From assembly GCF_014698445.1 (NCBI RefSeq), contig NZ_JACJSZ010000008.1, positions 56,053 to 120,052 on the forward strand: DNA of 64,000 nt. Direction: 5' to 3'. The number at the start of each line of letters is the position of its first letter. Position 1 is the first letter of the stretch. The stretch comes from Microcystis elabens FACHB-917. Its GTDB lineage: Bacteria; Cyanobacteriota; Cyanobacteriia; PCC-6307; Cyanobiaceae. The translations under genes were made by a program, and so were the position numbers. Shown one piece after another: positions 42,171 through 52,082 of this stretch. The notes below the pieces were generated by a model that was given only the letters and a program-made list of their open reading frames with translations, did no database searches and had not been told where the DNA came from.

Positions 42171-43915
42171 CCTCCTTCCACCATCATGCGCCGAAGCTCA
42201 TCTTCAGCTTCCCTGCACTTTTCCAACGCTTCCTTGAAGGCTGCCACCGCCTCGGGGAGCGGCGGGATGTCGGCACCGATCGGTGGCAGCACGTAGCGGG
42301 ATATGTTGAGTGTCCCCCCCTCTTGCTCGATCTCCCCGAGGCCGACTACACGGGCGCGATCCTCCACGTCCTCAAACGCTGAGACCCAAGCGTGGATCTG
42401 GGAGGCGTGCTCAGGCTCCAGGAAGTTCTGGGCCCGGCCGCGCCGGAACAGGCTGGAGGCATCCACGATCAGCACCTTGCCGCGGCGGCTCTCAGCCTTC
42501 TGGCGCCGCAGCACCAGCACGCAAGCGGCCAGCCCTGTGCCATAGAAGAGGTTCGGGGCCAGGCCGATGACGGCCTCCACCAGATCAGCTTTGAGCAGAT
42601 GCTGACGGATCTGTCCTTCCACACCGCTGCGAAACAGGGCGCCCTGCGGCAACACCACCGCCATCCGGCCCGTGCCCTCGGCCATGGAGGCCACCATGTG
42701 CTGCACCCAGGCCATGTCGGCGTTGCTGTCGGTGGGCAGGCCGGCGAAAGCTCGCCTCCACGGGGCGCTCTCCCAGAGCTCACGACCCCAGGCCTCCAGC
42801 GAGAAGGGCGGATTGGCGATCACGACATCGAAGCGGGCCAGTCCGCCAGAGGCGGGATCAGTGAACACCGGATTGCGCAGGGTGTCCCCCCGCTCGACCA
42901 CGAAGTCTTCGAGGCCATGGAGGAACAGATTCATCCGAGCCGCCGCTGCGGTGGTGAGGTTCTTCTCCTGGCCATAGATGCGGCCGAAGAAGGTTCGCGG
43001 GTCGCCCCCTCGAGCACGCACATGCTCGACTGCAGCCAGCAGCATTCCCCCGGTACCACAGGCAGGGTCGTACACCGTTTCCCCCTCCTGGGGATCGACG
43101 ATGTCGACCATCAGGCGCACGACGCTGCGTGGCGTGTAGAACTCTCCGGCTTTCTTGTTGGTGGCATCGGCAAACTGCTTGATCAGATATTCATAGGCAT
43201 CACCCATCACATCTGAGTTGACAAAACCATTGCCGATCGACAGCGCCGAGAAGTGCTCGATCAGATCTTTCAGCAGCGCATCAGGGAGTCGATCCTTGTT
43301 GGTCCACTGGGCATCGCCGAACACGCCATAGAGATGCTTCTGATTGGCGGCCTCTACAGCCCGCATGGCATTGGCCAGCGCCGTTCCCACATTGCTCGGC
43401 GTGGCACGCACGTCATTCCAGTGGGCACCTTCAGGAATCTGAAAACGGTGCTCGTCAGCAAAATCCTCGCCATACTCGGCGAGCATGACTGAGAGCTCTT
43501 CATCCCACTGATCGCAGATCCGCTTGAAGAACAGCAGCGGCAGGATGTAGGACTTCCAGTCGGAGCGATCCACCGGGCTGCCACGGAGGATGTTGGCGGC
43601 TTCCCAGAGGTGCGATTCCAGCTGGGAGAGGGTCAGGGGCCCGCCAGGTGTGCTCGCACTTGTTGCCACTGGTTTCGTCTGTGCTTCTGTGCTGCCAGCC
43701 GCTCTTAGTCCCCCTCCCGGTCCCTTGACTTTCTCAGCCAGCCCCATTCGCACGACAGTGTCCTTTGCTGCCTTGAACTCCTCATCGCTTAATGTGATCC
43801 CGAGCAGCTTCTCGATGCTGGAGCGCAGCTCATGGTTGGCGAGCCTAGATCCATCTTCTGGGATGAGCTCGATGATCACATCTGTGACATCCCTATTCAG
43901 AGCCTCCGTGTTCAT
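42158..43915 (-). CDS. Second type I-like DNA methyltransferase, HsdM2
   Basis: 585 residues. A winged-helix-like N-terminal extension (about 1-70) precedes an HsdM core with SAM motif I DPACGTGG at 283-290 and catalytic NPPF at 368-371 (VVIANPPFSLEAWG). It is clearly distinct from HsdM1 in sequence and in length. It starts in the 4-bp overlap with the methylase/specificity fusion upstream, which is its likely partner for target recognition. Confidence 0.93.
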   Translation of the reverse strand: MNTEALNRDVTDVIIELIPEDGSRLANHELRSSIEKLLGITLSDEEFKAAKDTVVRMGLAEKVKGPGGGLRAAGSTEAQTKPVATSASTPGGPLTLSQLESHLWEAANILRGSPVDRSDWKSYILPLLFFKRICDQWDEELSVMLAEYGEDFADEHRFQIPEGAHWNDVRATPSNVGTALANAMRAVEAANQKHLYGVFGDAQWTNKDRLPDALLKDLIEHFSALSIGNGFVNSDVMGDAYEYLIKQFADATNKKAGEFYTPRSVVRLMVDIVDPQEGETVYDPACGTGGMLLAAVEHVRARGGDPRTFFGRIYGQEKNLTTAAAARMNLFLHGLEDFVVERGDTLRNPVFTDPASGGLARFDVVIANPPFSLEAWGRELWESAPWRRAFAGLPTDSNADMAWVQHMVASMAEGTGRMAVVLPQGALFRSGVEGQIRQHLLKADLVEAVIGLAPNLFYGTGLAACVLVLRRQKAESRRGKVLIVDASSLFRRGRAQNFLEPEHASQIHAWVSAFEDVEDRARVVGLGEIEQEGGTLNISRYVLPPIGADIPPLPEAVAAFKEALEKCREAEDELRRMMVEGGWLK

Positions 43916-45762
43916 GCAGATACCTCTTCGGTGTTGCTGAATAGAGACGGCGGCAGATCATCCATCCATCCACGCCCGGAAAGTTCTGTAAGTCGCCGAC
44001 TGAGAACTTCGATCTCCCGACTCAGAGCCACACTCTCCGCCTCCAGGTCCTCTGCCCGCTGCAGCTCGCTGGCATGAGGGATCACGACGGGCAGGCTCTT
44101 CACTTCTCCCATGGGCACGAAGGCCACCGCCGTTCCCTGGCCTGCCTTGTCCAAAAGGCTCTGCCCCACGGCACTGCGGAGATACTGCACCAGGGCGGCT
44201 GGGGTGAGGGGGGCATTCGGCCGCAGGCGGACGACGCAGAACGCCTGACCGGGCACCGTCGGGTGCTCGAGGTCCTGAACCATGGCCACCTTGCCCAAGC
44301 CGCCCTTGATCGACAACAGCACATCCCCCGGCTCCAGCAACTGCTGGCGACCCTTGGCCAGTGCAGCTTCCGGCAACCGGATTCGCTTCGAGCCTTGGCG
44401 GAGCTGGCCGGAGTCGTCAATGTCGCCGGGAGTGACCTCCCGAACCTCGATGCCGTCGTCCTCCTGGCGGCCAAGGGAGGCCACAGGCCTTTTGATCTCG
44501 GCCAGATCACCCAGGTGCATCGTTGCCCGTGAGTCCAGATAGCGCTGCAACATCCGGTCTTCTTCTGTGAGGAAGTAGCGGCTCACCTGGAAACTGAAGC
44601 CGTTTGCCTCCAGTTCCTCGGCCGTGATCAGACGGGTACATGAGCCTTCACCTCTTTCGTTGAGGAGTTGGGCGAGTTCCTTGCACCCGGTTGGATTCCA
44701 GCTCTGCTTTGTATTTCTACCCTTCGTAGGGGTTAGCAGATCGTGGGCCGCAATCACCTGAATGGGAGCGCCAGCTGGGCGATCCTGCTTAAGGACCAAC
44801 AGCAATCCCTCGAGGTTGGTTCCTGCATGGGCCCCAGAAGGGAGCGAAATCACGGCATCCAGCCAATTCCTCTTCACTAACTCCTCGCGGAAGTACTCCA
44901 GATCTTTGGAAGTCCGAAAGCCGATTCCTGGAGAGACCAGGGCATAGGTGGTGCCAGCGCAGCGCTGATGAGCCGCAAAGACCCTTCGCGCTTCGCTGTC
45001 TCTGATTGCCGAGGGGCAGTCCAGCGGTGCTGGTGGCAGCCAGGGGTCGTCGATCAGCAGTTCACGCGTTCTTTCTCCCCAGGCTGGGGCTGCGATGGCA
45101 ACAGGCCAATGGTCCTTTTCCGCGATGGACTGCAGTTTCACCTCCTGCGGATAGAGGGTGAGCAATCCCAGAACCCAACGAGCCTGCGACGGATTGGCTG
45201 AACACAACAGCAGGGCATGGTCCATCCCCAGGAAAGGGGCCGCTGCCACTCCCATGGGGAAGAGGCAGGCCACCGCATCTCCAGGATGAAAGGCCAGCAG
45301 GGCTTCCCAGAAGGCTCCCATGGCGGCAGAGCAGCCCAGCTCTCCACCGCTTCGATTGCTGACTTTCAGCTCCGAGATCGTTTCGATCACGGCCTTGCAC
45401 TGCAAGTGGTCACCACTGTTCAACGCTCTCCCGACCGGTAACAGGGTGCTCCTCAGGCGCTCGAGAGATTCAGGCGCAAGTCGAGTCGCTGCTGCTGGGG
45501 AAGGCAACGACCTACCAGTGCAAACAGCGATGGCCTTCTGGATGGAGCTCCATTGGTCTGCAGTAGCCAGGCTGCGCATGGCATCGAAGTAACCGACCCG
45601 ATCCCCTTCGGATGCTGGAACCCAGCGGGCCCAGAGCAGCACATCCAGAACGACCTCCAGGGCCTGATCCACAGGAAGGGCGATTCGGAGCTCATCGCAG
45701 GCCTTCCAGATCGGCTGCTCCACGCTGGCCCTGCTGAGTGAATTCGACGTCATGGTGGCCAT
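43912..45762 (-). CDS. Degenerate N6-methylase fused to a single specificity domain
   Basis: 616 residues from the ATG at 45762, which overlaps the upstream stop (TGATG). The N-terminal two thirds resemble an N6-methylase in outline. The post-catalytic part is clear (YFREELVKRNWLDAVISLP, TNLEGLLLVLK), but motif I and NPPY are not found; DDPWLPPAP stands where NPPY is expected. The last third is a type I S-subunit half: one target-recognition domain (HLGDLAEIKRP, LEPGDVLLSIKGG) and a coiled coil (AEDLEAESVALSREIEVLS). It may act as the specificity partner of HsdM2. An earlier in-frame ATG at 45816 is less likely. Confidence 0.82.
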   Translation of the reverse strand: MATMTSNSLSRASVEQPIWKACDELRIALPVDQALEVVLDVLLWARWVPASEGDRVGYFDAMRSLATADQWSSIQKAIAVCTGRSLPSPAAATRLAPESLERLRSTLLPVGRALNSGDHLQCKAVIETISELKVSNRSGGELGCSAAMGAFWEALLAFHPGDAVACLFPMGVAAAPFLGMDHALLLCSANPSQARWVLGLLTLYPQEVKLQSIAEKDHWPVAIAAPAWGERTRELLIDDPWLPPAPLDCPSAIRDSEARRVFAAHQRCAGTTYALVSPGIGFRTSKDLEYFREELVKRNWLDAVISLPSGAHAGTNLEGLLLVLKQDRPAGAPIQVIAAHDLLTPTKGRNTKQSWNPTGCKELAQLLNERGEGSCTRLITAEELEANGFSFQVSRYFLTEEDRMLQRYLDSRATMHLGDLAEIKRPVASLGRQEDDGIEVREVTPGDIDDSGQLRQGSKRIRLPEAALAKGRQQLLEPGDVLLSIKGGLGKVAMVQDLEHPTVPGQAFCVVRLRPNAPLTPAALVQYLRSAVGQSLLDKAGQGTAVAFVPMGEVKSLPVVIPHASELQRAEDLEAESVALSREIEVLSRRLTELSGRGWMDDLPPSLFSNTEEVSA

Positions 45763-46022
45763 CAGTAGCGGTTGAAGCTGTCGAAGTCGTAGGCAGTGAT
45801 CAGGGCGCCGCCGCACTCGACGACGATCACGCCGCCCTTGTCCATCGCCCTGATCAGCTCTTAGCGCTCGCGATCAAGTGCCTCGAGGACCGTACGGATC
45901 TGCTTGCGGCCCAGCACCAACTTGTCCCCATGGGGGATGCCGTGTTGCTGAGCCAGCTCGACGGTGGCTTCGCGGATGCCGCGCTGGGAGACCCGAGCGC
46001 CGTAGTGCTTGGTTTTGGCCAT
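45762..46022 (-). pseudogene. DUF4258-like small protein with in-frame TAA
   Basis: The frame from 46022 reads MAKTKHYGARVSQRGIREAT, then GDKLVLGRKQIRTVLEALDR, then a TAA at 45861-45863. The same frame continues as ELIRAMDKGGVIVVECGGAL to a TGA overlapping the next gene. The family normally runs through, with the KGG-VVVE-ITAY end, so one nonsense change (for example from CAA or GAA) splits it. It is the first gene of the restriction operon. Relatives look like small toxin-type proteins; the role here is unknown. A longer start upstream at 46121 is possible. Confidence 0.65.
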
Positions 46023-46295
46023 GCCCCTCCTGGGCTTGACGCGCAAAGCATGGCAGCGGTCGAGCGCCCTGTCAAGTGCCGAGCAAAGTGTCAGTAGCTG
46101 ACATTTAGTCTTGTCGGTCAAGCCTTTGTGTGCCCACCTTCAGGGCAGCAGATCTGCTCAAATCACCCAGCACGTTCTCAAGCGCCAGGAGCGGATCCAA
46201 AGGCTCTTCAGCCTGCTGGCCTTGCTCCGACCCCTCGGGCCCGGCAGGTTGTGTTGCTCAGCCCCCGCAGGGGCCGGGCGGGAGGGGCTGCACCT

Positions 46296-48116
46296 CTACT
46301 CCTCCTCCTCCCACGTGCTGGCCACATGCAGCTCCTCCAGCTGCTTCGGCGCCACGTCGGCCGGGGCCTGGGTGAGCAGGCAGCGGGCCTGCTGGGTCTT
46401 GGGGAAGGCGATCGTGTCGCGGATCGACTCCTCACCCGCCAGGAGCATCACCAGCCGGTCCATGCCGAAGGCGATGCCGCCGTGGGGAGGGGCGCCCATG
46501 TCGAGGGCCTCGATGAGGAAGCCGAACTGGCGCTCGGCCTCCTCCAGGGGCAGGCCGATGGTCTGCAGCACCTGGCGCTGCAGGGCCGAATCGTGGATGC
46601 GCAGCGACCCGCCGCCCAGCTCCAGGCCGTTGAGCACCAGGTCGTAGGCCACCGCCCTGGCCGTGGGCAGCTTCTCCGCCCAGCCGGCCGGATCGCCGCC
46701 CAGATCCTCAGCGTTGGGGGCGCAGAAAGGGTGGTGCAGGGCTTCGAGGCGGTTCTCGCCGGCGTTGAACTCGAACATCGGGAAATCCACCACCCAGAGG
46801 AAGTTCCACTGGTCGTTGTCCCGCTCGGCCGGCACCAGGCCGAGCTCGCGAGCCAGGTACTGGCGCACCCGGTCGAGGGCCTTGTTGACGGTGGCGGTGT
46901 CGCCGGCGCCGAACAGCAGCAGGGTGCCTTCCGTGGCGCCGGTGCGCTCCAGCAGCTCCGCCTTCCTCTCGGCCGTGAGGTTGTCCTTGATGGCGCCGAT
47001 CGTGTCGATCTCGCCGCCGGCCCGCACCCGGATGAAGGCCAGGCCGCCGGCCCCCGCCTTCTGGGCCTCGCTGAACACATCCCCGCCGGGCTTGATGCGC
47101 ACGTTGCTGACGGCCTCGTTGCCGCCGGCCACGGCGATGCACTTCACCGAGCCCCCGGCGGCCACCGCGCCGGAGAACACCTTGAAGCCCATGTCCCGGA
47201 CGATGTCCGAGGCGTCGGTGAGCTCCATGCCGTAGCGGGTGTCGGGCCGGTCGGTGCCGTAGCGCGCCATGGCCTCATGCCAGGTGAGGCGGGGGAACGG
47301 CCGGGGCAGCTCGATGCCTTTCACTGCCTTCCAGATCGCGGCGATCAGGCCTTCGTTGAGCGCCAGGATCTGCTCCTGGTCCAAGAAGCTCATCTCCATG
47401 TCCAGCTGGGTGAACTCCGGCTGGCGATCGGCCCGCAGGTCCTCGTCGCGAAAGCAGCGGGCCAGCTGGTAGTAGCGCTCGATGCCGCCCACCATCAGCA
47501 GCTGCTTGAACAGCTGGGGCGACTGGGGCAGGGCGAACCACTCACCGCCGCAGACCCGGGACGGCACCAGGTAGTCGCGGGCGCCCTCGGGGGTGGAGCG
47601 GGTGAGCACGGGCGTCTCCACCTCGATGAAGCCCTCTTCTTCCAGGTAGGCCCGGGCCGCGCGCACGGTGGCGTGGCGCAGCCGCAGGTTGCGGCCCATG
47701 CGCTCGCGGCGCAGGTCGAGGTAGCGGTGGCGCAGGCGCAGCTCCTCGCGGGTGTTCTCCTCATCGTGCACCGAAACCGGGAAGGGCAGGGTGCCCTTCA
47801 CCTCGTTGAGCACCGTGATGCCGTTGGCGAGCACCTCGATGGCACCGGTGGCCAGCCGTTCGTTGAGGGATTCGGCCGGCCGGGCCCGCACCTTGCCCTC
47901 CACCCGCAGCACGGTCTCGTTGCGCAGCCGCTCGGCCACGGCGAAGGCGGCGGGGGACAGATCCGGATCCACCGTGATCTGCACGGTGCCGCTGCGGTCG
48001 CGCAGGTCGATGAAGATCACACCGCCGTGGTCGCGGCGCCGGTCGACCCAGCCGCAGAGCTGGACGGCCTCACCGATGGCGTCAGTGCGCAGGTCGCCGC
48101 ACCCGTGGCTGCGCAT
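46296..48116 (-). CDS. aspS: Aspartyl-tRNA synthetase
   Basis: Charges tRNA-Asp. 606 residues from the ATG at 48116 ([11 protein letters not shown]); an ATG 15 codons earlier adds a tail not typical of the family. It has the OB-fold anticodon domain ([20 protein letters not shown]), class II motif 2 ([19 protein letters not shown]), a bacterial GAD insertion and motif 3 ([16 protein letters not shown]). A 273-bp gap with GC-rich sequence follows before the restriction operon; I see no gene in it. Confidence 0.97.
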   Translation of the reverse strand: MRSHGCGDLRTDAIGEAVQLCGWVDRRRDHGGVIFIDLRDRSGTVQITVDPDLSPAAFAVAERLRNETVLRVEGKVRARPAESLNERLATGAIEVLANGITVLNEVKGTLPFPVSVHDEENTREELRLRHRYLDLRRERMGRNLRLRHATVRAARAYLEEEGFIEVETPVLTRSTPEGARDYLVPSRVCGGEWFALPQSPQLFKQLLMVGGIERYYQLARCFRDEDLRADRQPEFTQLDMEMSFLDQEQILALNEGLIAAIWKAVKGIELPRPFPRLTWHEAMARYGTDRPDTRYGMELTDASDIVRDMGFKVFSGAVAAGGSVKCIAVAGGNEAVSNVRIKPGGDVFSEAQKAGAGGLAFIRVRAGGEIDTIGAIKDNLTAERKAELLERTGATEGTLLLFGAGDTATVNKALDRVRQYLARELGLVPAERDNDQWNFLWVVDFPMFEFNAGENRLEALHHPFCAPNAEDLGGDPAGWAEKLPTARAVAYDLVLNGLELGGGSLRIHDSALQRQVLQTIGLPLEEAERQFGFLIEALDMGAPPHGGIAFGMDRLVMLLAGEESIRDTIAFPKTQQARCLLTQAPADVAPKQLEELHVASTWEEEE

Positions 48117-48174
48117 GGAGGCAAACAGAACGAATCCGCGAGTTTCCCACAGGGCCACCACGACCCCGTCGTCC

Positions 48175-49290
48175 TCAGCCGCGGCGGTAGAACGGCCGCT
48201 TCACCACCACGGCGGGCTCGGCGCGCCCCCGGATCTCCACCGCCAGCGCGGTGCCTGGCTTCGCCGCCGCCGCCGGCACGTAGGCCAGGGCCACCGCTTC
48301 CCCCAGAGTGGGGGACCAGGTGCCGCTGGTGACCTCCCCGACCGGCTCCCCATCGAGGAGCACCGGATAGCCGTGGCGGGCGATGGCCCTGCCCTGCAGC
48401 TTCAGCCCCACCAGCTTCCGGTTCACCCCCTCGGCGGTCTGGCGCTCCAGGGCGGCGCGGCCGATGAAGTCCACCGGCATCTCCAGGTGCACCAGCCAGC
48501 CCAGGCCCGCCTCCAGTGGGGTGGTGGCCGCATCCATCTCGTTGCCGTAGAGGTGCATCGCAGCCTCCAGCCGCAGGGTGTCGCGGGCGCCGAGGCCGCA
48601 GGGGGTGACGCCGCCTGCCACCAGCCGCTGCCACAGCGCCACGCCGGCCTCCCGGCCCAGCAGCAGCTCGAAGCCGTCCTCGCCGGTGTAGCCCGTGCGG
48701 CCCACGAACACCGGCGCGCCGTCGATGGCCAGCTCCCGGTGGCCGAAGCGGGGCAGCCCCGCCAGGCTCGTGCCCACCAGGGCCTCGAGGCGGGCGGGGG
48801 CCTCCGGGCCCTGCAGGGCCAGCAGCACCCCGTCGCCCTTGCGGTCGCGGATGGTGATCCCCTCGGGCTCCAGCTGGCTGGTGATCCAGGCGGTGTCCGC
48901 CTCGGCGCAGGCGGCGTTGATCACGAGCACCACCTCATCACGCTCCCCCTCGGGGCCAGCGACGCGGCCACGGTCGTAGACGATCAGGTCGTCGCGGATG
49001 CCGCCGGCCTCGTTGAGCAGCACCGTGTAGCAGGCCTCACCGGGGCCGATGCGGAACAGGTCGGTGGGCACCAGCCGCTGCAGCGCATCCTTGGTGCCCT
49101 GCCCGCGCAGGGTGAGCACACCCATGTGGGAGATGTCGAAGACGCCGCAGTGCTGCCGCACGGCGTTGTGCTCCTGCACCAGGCCGGAGAACTGGATCGC
49201 CATCTGCCAGCCGGCGAAGGGCACCATGCGGGCCCCGGCGGCGACGGCGGCGGCGTACAGGGGTGTGCGGCGCAGGAAGGTGGGATCCAT
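48175..49290 (-). CDS. gcvT: Aminomethyltransferase (glycine cleavage T protein)
   Basis: 371 residues. It transfers the methylene group from H-protein to tetrahydrofolate in glycine breakdown, part of photorespiration in cyanobacteria. Family motifs are [35 protein letters not shown] and [12 protein letters not shown]. It is co-oriented with aspS downstream. Confidence 0.95.
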   Translation of the reverse strand: MDPTFLRRTPLYAAAVAAGARMVPFAGWQMAIQFSGLVQEHNAVRQHCGVFDISHMGVLTLRGQGTKDALQRLVPTDLFRIGPGEACYTVLLNEAGGIRDDLIVYDRGRVAGPEGERDEVVLVINAACAEADTAWITSQLEPEGITIRDRKGDGVLLALQGPEAPARLEALVGTSLAGLPRFGHRELAIDGAPVFVGRTGYTGEDGFELLLGREAGVALWQRLVAGGVTPCGLGARDTLRLEAAMHLYGNEMDAATTPLEAGLGWLVHLEMPVDFIGRAALERQTAEGVNRKLVGLKLQGRAIARHGYPVLLDGEPVGEVTSGTWSPTLGEAVALAYVPAAAAKPGTALAVEIRGRAEPAVVVKRPFYRRG

Positions 49291-49467
49291 CGGTGGCGAC
49301 CGGCCGGCCAGGGATACGCCGGAGCTCGGTGGCGCGATCCTATGGAGCGGCCGCGGCCCCTACAGGAGGGAGCGCCTCCAATACCGAAGAAAGCCTGTGA
49401 TTCGGCTTCCACCCCTATCACACCGGCAAGGAACTGCGTACCTTGAATGCCCCCAAGGTTCCAGAGG

Positions 49468-49707
49468 ATGGGCATCCGTCCGAGCTGCCGCAGCTGCCGC
49501 CACTGCACCCCTCCCGCCGGGGTGGAGCTGGGATGGTGCCAGCTGCGTCAGCTCCCCATCCACCCGGAACTGGTGGCCGAGCTCTGGTGCCACCACTGGA
49601 CGGCGCGCCCGCCCCGGCTGCCGGTGGTGTCCCCCGAGGCCGCCCTGCGGCAGCCACGGCTGCCGGTGGCCAGCCAGCAGCTGAGCCTGGCCACCGGCCT
49701 GTCCTGA
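49468..49707 (+). CDS. Small Cys-rich cyanobacterial hypothetical protein
   Basis: 79 residues from the ATG at 49468 (an ATG at 49447 is also in frame). It opens MGIRPSCRSCRHC and continues GWCQLRQLPIHPELVAELWC, with five Cys arranged like a small metal-binding fold. The WCQLRQL-IHPEL-AELWCHHW pattern seems familiar from marine Synechococcus hypotheticals. No function is known. Confidence 0.6.
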   Translation: MGIRPSCRSCRHCTPPAGVELGWCQLRQLPIHPELVAELWCHHWTARPPRLPVVSPEAALRQPRLPVASQQLSLATGLS

Positions 49708-49852
49708 AATCCGACCGAAAGCTGAACAGTGTTACGTAAGATTCCGTTTCGCTTTTGCTCTGCCGATTCACCTGCCCTTCCAGTAGCGGAACGCTCCGTT
49801 TTGCCCTAAGAAGGCTGAACAGCGTCCACCACGACCACGGAGGTCCCCAGCA

Positions 49853-50251
49853 TTGAACAGAACCACCACAGCCCCATCGCCCATCGAACTGATGGCCGTG
49901 CACATGGACTGTGAAACCTTCACCCTCCCCACGGGAGCCCATGTCTTCAACCGTGGCGCCAGTGCCAACGCGATCTATGCCGTGCGTCGCGGCATCGTCG
50001 AGCTGGTGGGCGAGCAGGGCGAGAAGACCTGCTACCGCCCCGGTGAGCTGTTCAGCTACCAGGACATCACATGGCGCGAGCTGAGCCACCGTAGCGACGC
50101 TTTCGCCCGCACCCCCGTGGAGATCCTGCGGTTGGATCGCCTGCGCTTCCTCAACCTGCTGCACAACCACCCCACCATGGCCGTGCAGCTGATCGGCCAG
50201 CAGCACACCCGCCTGCGGGAGCAGCGCGCCAGCGGCACCTGCTGCTACTGA
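49853..50251 (+). CDS. Stand-alone cyclic-nucleotide-binding-fold (CRP-like) protein
   Basis: 132 residues from a TTG at 49853 with CGGAGG about ten bases upstream; the ATG at 49892 is an alternative. It is a single cupin-like cNMP domain (FTLPTGAHVFNRGASANAIY, VRRGIVELVGEQG, YRPGELFSYQDI). There is no helix-turn-helix, so it is not a complete CRP/NtcA regulator. The ligand is unknown. The C-terminus ends GTCCY. A TTACGTAA palindrome lies upstream at 49733-49740. Confidence 0.75.
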   Translation: MNRTTTAPSPIELMAVHMDCETFTLPTGAHVFNRGASANAIYAVRRGIVELVGEQGEKTCYRPGELFSYQDITWRELSHRSDAFARTPVEILRLDRLRFLNLLHNHPTMAVQLIGQQHTRLREQRASGTCCY

Positions 50252-51135
50252 GCGCCGGACGCTCGGTCGGCCCCCGGTGGCGGGCCGAGCAGCAGCAGCA
50301 GGCTGCGGGTCACCTTGGCCGCCAGCACGGCGCTGACGCCGCTGGGATCGAGCTGGGGGGCCAGCTCCACCACATCGGCGCCCACCAGCCGGTGCTGACG
50401 CAGCTCCTCCACCAGCAAGGCAAACTGGGGCCAGTGGAAACCGCCGGGTTCGGGCGTGCCCGTGCCCGGCAGCACGGCCGGATCGAACCAGTCGAGGTCG
50501 ACGGTGAGATACATGGGCCGGCCCCGCAGCGGTGCCAGCGCCGCCGCCATCGCCTCGATCGGCACCAGCCGGCCGGTGGCGTGCAGTTCCCGGAACTCCT
50601 CACGGGTGCCGCTGCGGATGGCGATCTGGCGCAGCTCACCGCTGGGGAGAACCTCCAGGCAGCGCCGCATGGCGCAGGCGTGGCTGTGGCGGGATCCGAG
50701 CCATTCCTGCCGCAGGTCGGCATGGGCATCGAGCTGCACCAGCACCAGATCCGGATGGCGCTGCGCCACCGCCGCCACCGCCCCGCTGCTGATCGAGTGC
50801 TCACCGCCCAGCATCAGCGGCGCCAGGCCCAGGTCGAGCACCGCCGCGGTGGCCCGCTCCACGGCCGCCACCACCGGTTCGGGGGCCCCGAAGGGGATCG
50901 CCACCGCCCCCAGGTCGGCGAAGGCCAGATCCTCCAGATCGCGGACGAGCTGGGGGTCGTAGCTCTCCAGGCCGCTGCTCACCTCCCGGATCGCGGCCGG
51001 CCCGAAGCGGGCGCCAGGGCGGAAGGAGGTGGTGCCGTCGTAGGGAACGCCGAACAGGCCCACGCTGCAGCCTCGGGGGTCGCGGCGGGCCCCCATGTAG
51101 ATCGCTCCTTCGGTATCGAACAGGTCGGGGGTCAT
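50245..51135 (-). CDS. speB: Agmatinase / ureohydrolase family
   Basis: 296 residues from the ATG at 51135. The Mn-binding residues of the arginase fold are visible: His113 (GGEHS), Asp136, His138 and Asp140 (LDAHAD), and Asp213 and Asp215 (DLDWFDP). It probably turns agmatine into putrescine and urea, feeding both SpeE and urease. It overlaps speE by 4 bp. Its 3' end overlaps the converging small gene by 7 bp. Confidence 0.92.
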   Translation of the reverse strand: MTPDLFDTEGAIYMGARRDPRGCSVGLFGVPYDGTTSFRPGARFGPAAIREVSSGLESYDPQLVRDLEDLAFADLGAVAIPFGAPEPVVAAVERATAAVLDLGLAPLMLGGEHSISSGAVAAVAQRHPDLVLVQLDAHADLRQEWLGSRHSHACAMRRCLEVLPSGELRQIAIRSGTREEFRELHATGRLVPIEAMAAALAPLRGRPMYLTVDLDWFDPAVLPGTGTPEPGGFHWPQFALLVEELRQHRLVGADVVELAPQLDPSGVSAVLAAKVTRSLLLLLGPPPGADRASGAQ

Positions 51136-52025
51136 GGCCCGCTCGCCGCGTCGTCCAGGGCCCGCTCCACGAAGGCCGGCACCGCCTCGAAGGCCCCCCG
51201 CTGCCAGCGGGGCGACCAGATGCTGCAACCCGGCGCCACCACCTGAGCCCGCTCCGGCAGCGGTTCCCGGTAGCGGGGGCCGTCGGGGCAGGCGAAGGTC
51301 CAGCTCCACCAGCCGCTCGGGTACATCGGCACCCAGCCATACAGGGGATCGGCGTGGCCGAACACCTCCCGCAGCAGTCGCACCGTGTCGATGTGGACCT
51401 GGCGGAACGCCTCCGGGGATTCACTCTGGGTGGCGAACACACCGCCGGGACGCAGCAGGCGGCGGCAATGCTGGAAGAACGTGCGGTTGAACAGGCCCTC
51501 GGCCGGTCCGGCCGGATCGGATCCGTCCACCAGCACCACATCGTAGCTGGCGTCGGGGGCTTCGGCCGCCCAGGCGATGCCGTCGCCGACGGTGAGGTGG
51601 AAGCGGGGATCGCTCCAGGCGCCGCCGCCCAGGCTGGGCAGGTGGCGGCGGGCGAGTTCCACCACCAGCCCGTCGATCTCCACCATGTCGAGGTGGGCGA
51701 CGCCGGGGTGGCGCAGGCACTCGCGGGCCGTGCCGCCGTCGCCGCCGCCGATCACCAGCACCCGCTCGATGGAGGCGGCGGCGCAGAGGGCCGGATGGAC
51801 CAGCGGTTCGTGGTAGTGCCGCTCCTGCCGTTCCGCCGTCATCCAGCAGCCGTCGAGCAGCAGGCCCTTGCCGTAGGCCTGGCTGTCGATGATGGTGATC
51901 CGCTGGTAGGTGCTGGTGCGCTCCTCCACCACCGTGGCGGCCAGCCCGTAGCGCACCCCGCCCAGCTCCTCGTCCACCCAGGCGCCCGGGGGGAAGGTGT
52001 CGGCCGATGGCTGTTGCGGTCCCAT
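51132..52025 (-). CDS. speE: Spermidine synthase
   Basis: 297 residues from the ATG at 52025. The SAM/dcSAM motif is [16 protein letters not shown] and the conserved catalytic Asp is in [17 protein letters not shown]. It adds an aminopropyl group to putrescine. It forms an operon with speB (ATGA overlap). It is divergent from the carbonic anhydrase gene across about 57 bp. Confidence 0.94.
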   Translation of the reverse strand: MGPQQPSADTFPPGAWVDEELGGVRYGLAATVVEERTSTYQRITIIDSQAYGKGLLLDGCWMTAERQERHYHEPLVHPALCAAASIERVLVIGGGDGGTARECLRHPGVAHLDMVEIDGLVVELARRHLPSLGGGAWSDPRFHLTVGDGIAWAAEAPDASYDVVLVDGSDPAGPAEGLFNRTFFQHCRRLLRPGGVFATQSESPEAFRQVHIDTVRLLREVFGHADPLYGWVPMYPSGWWSWTFACPDGPRYREPLPERAQVVAPGCSIWSPRWQRGAFEAVPAFVERALDDAASGP

Positions 52026-52082
52026 GCGGTTGGCTCGTGGCTTTCCAGCTAAACCTTCGAGTGGACCCCTTGTCACGGCGGC

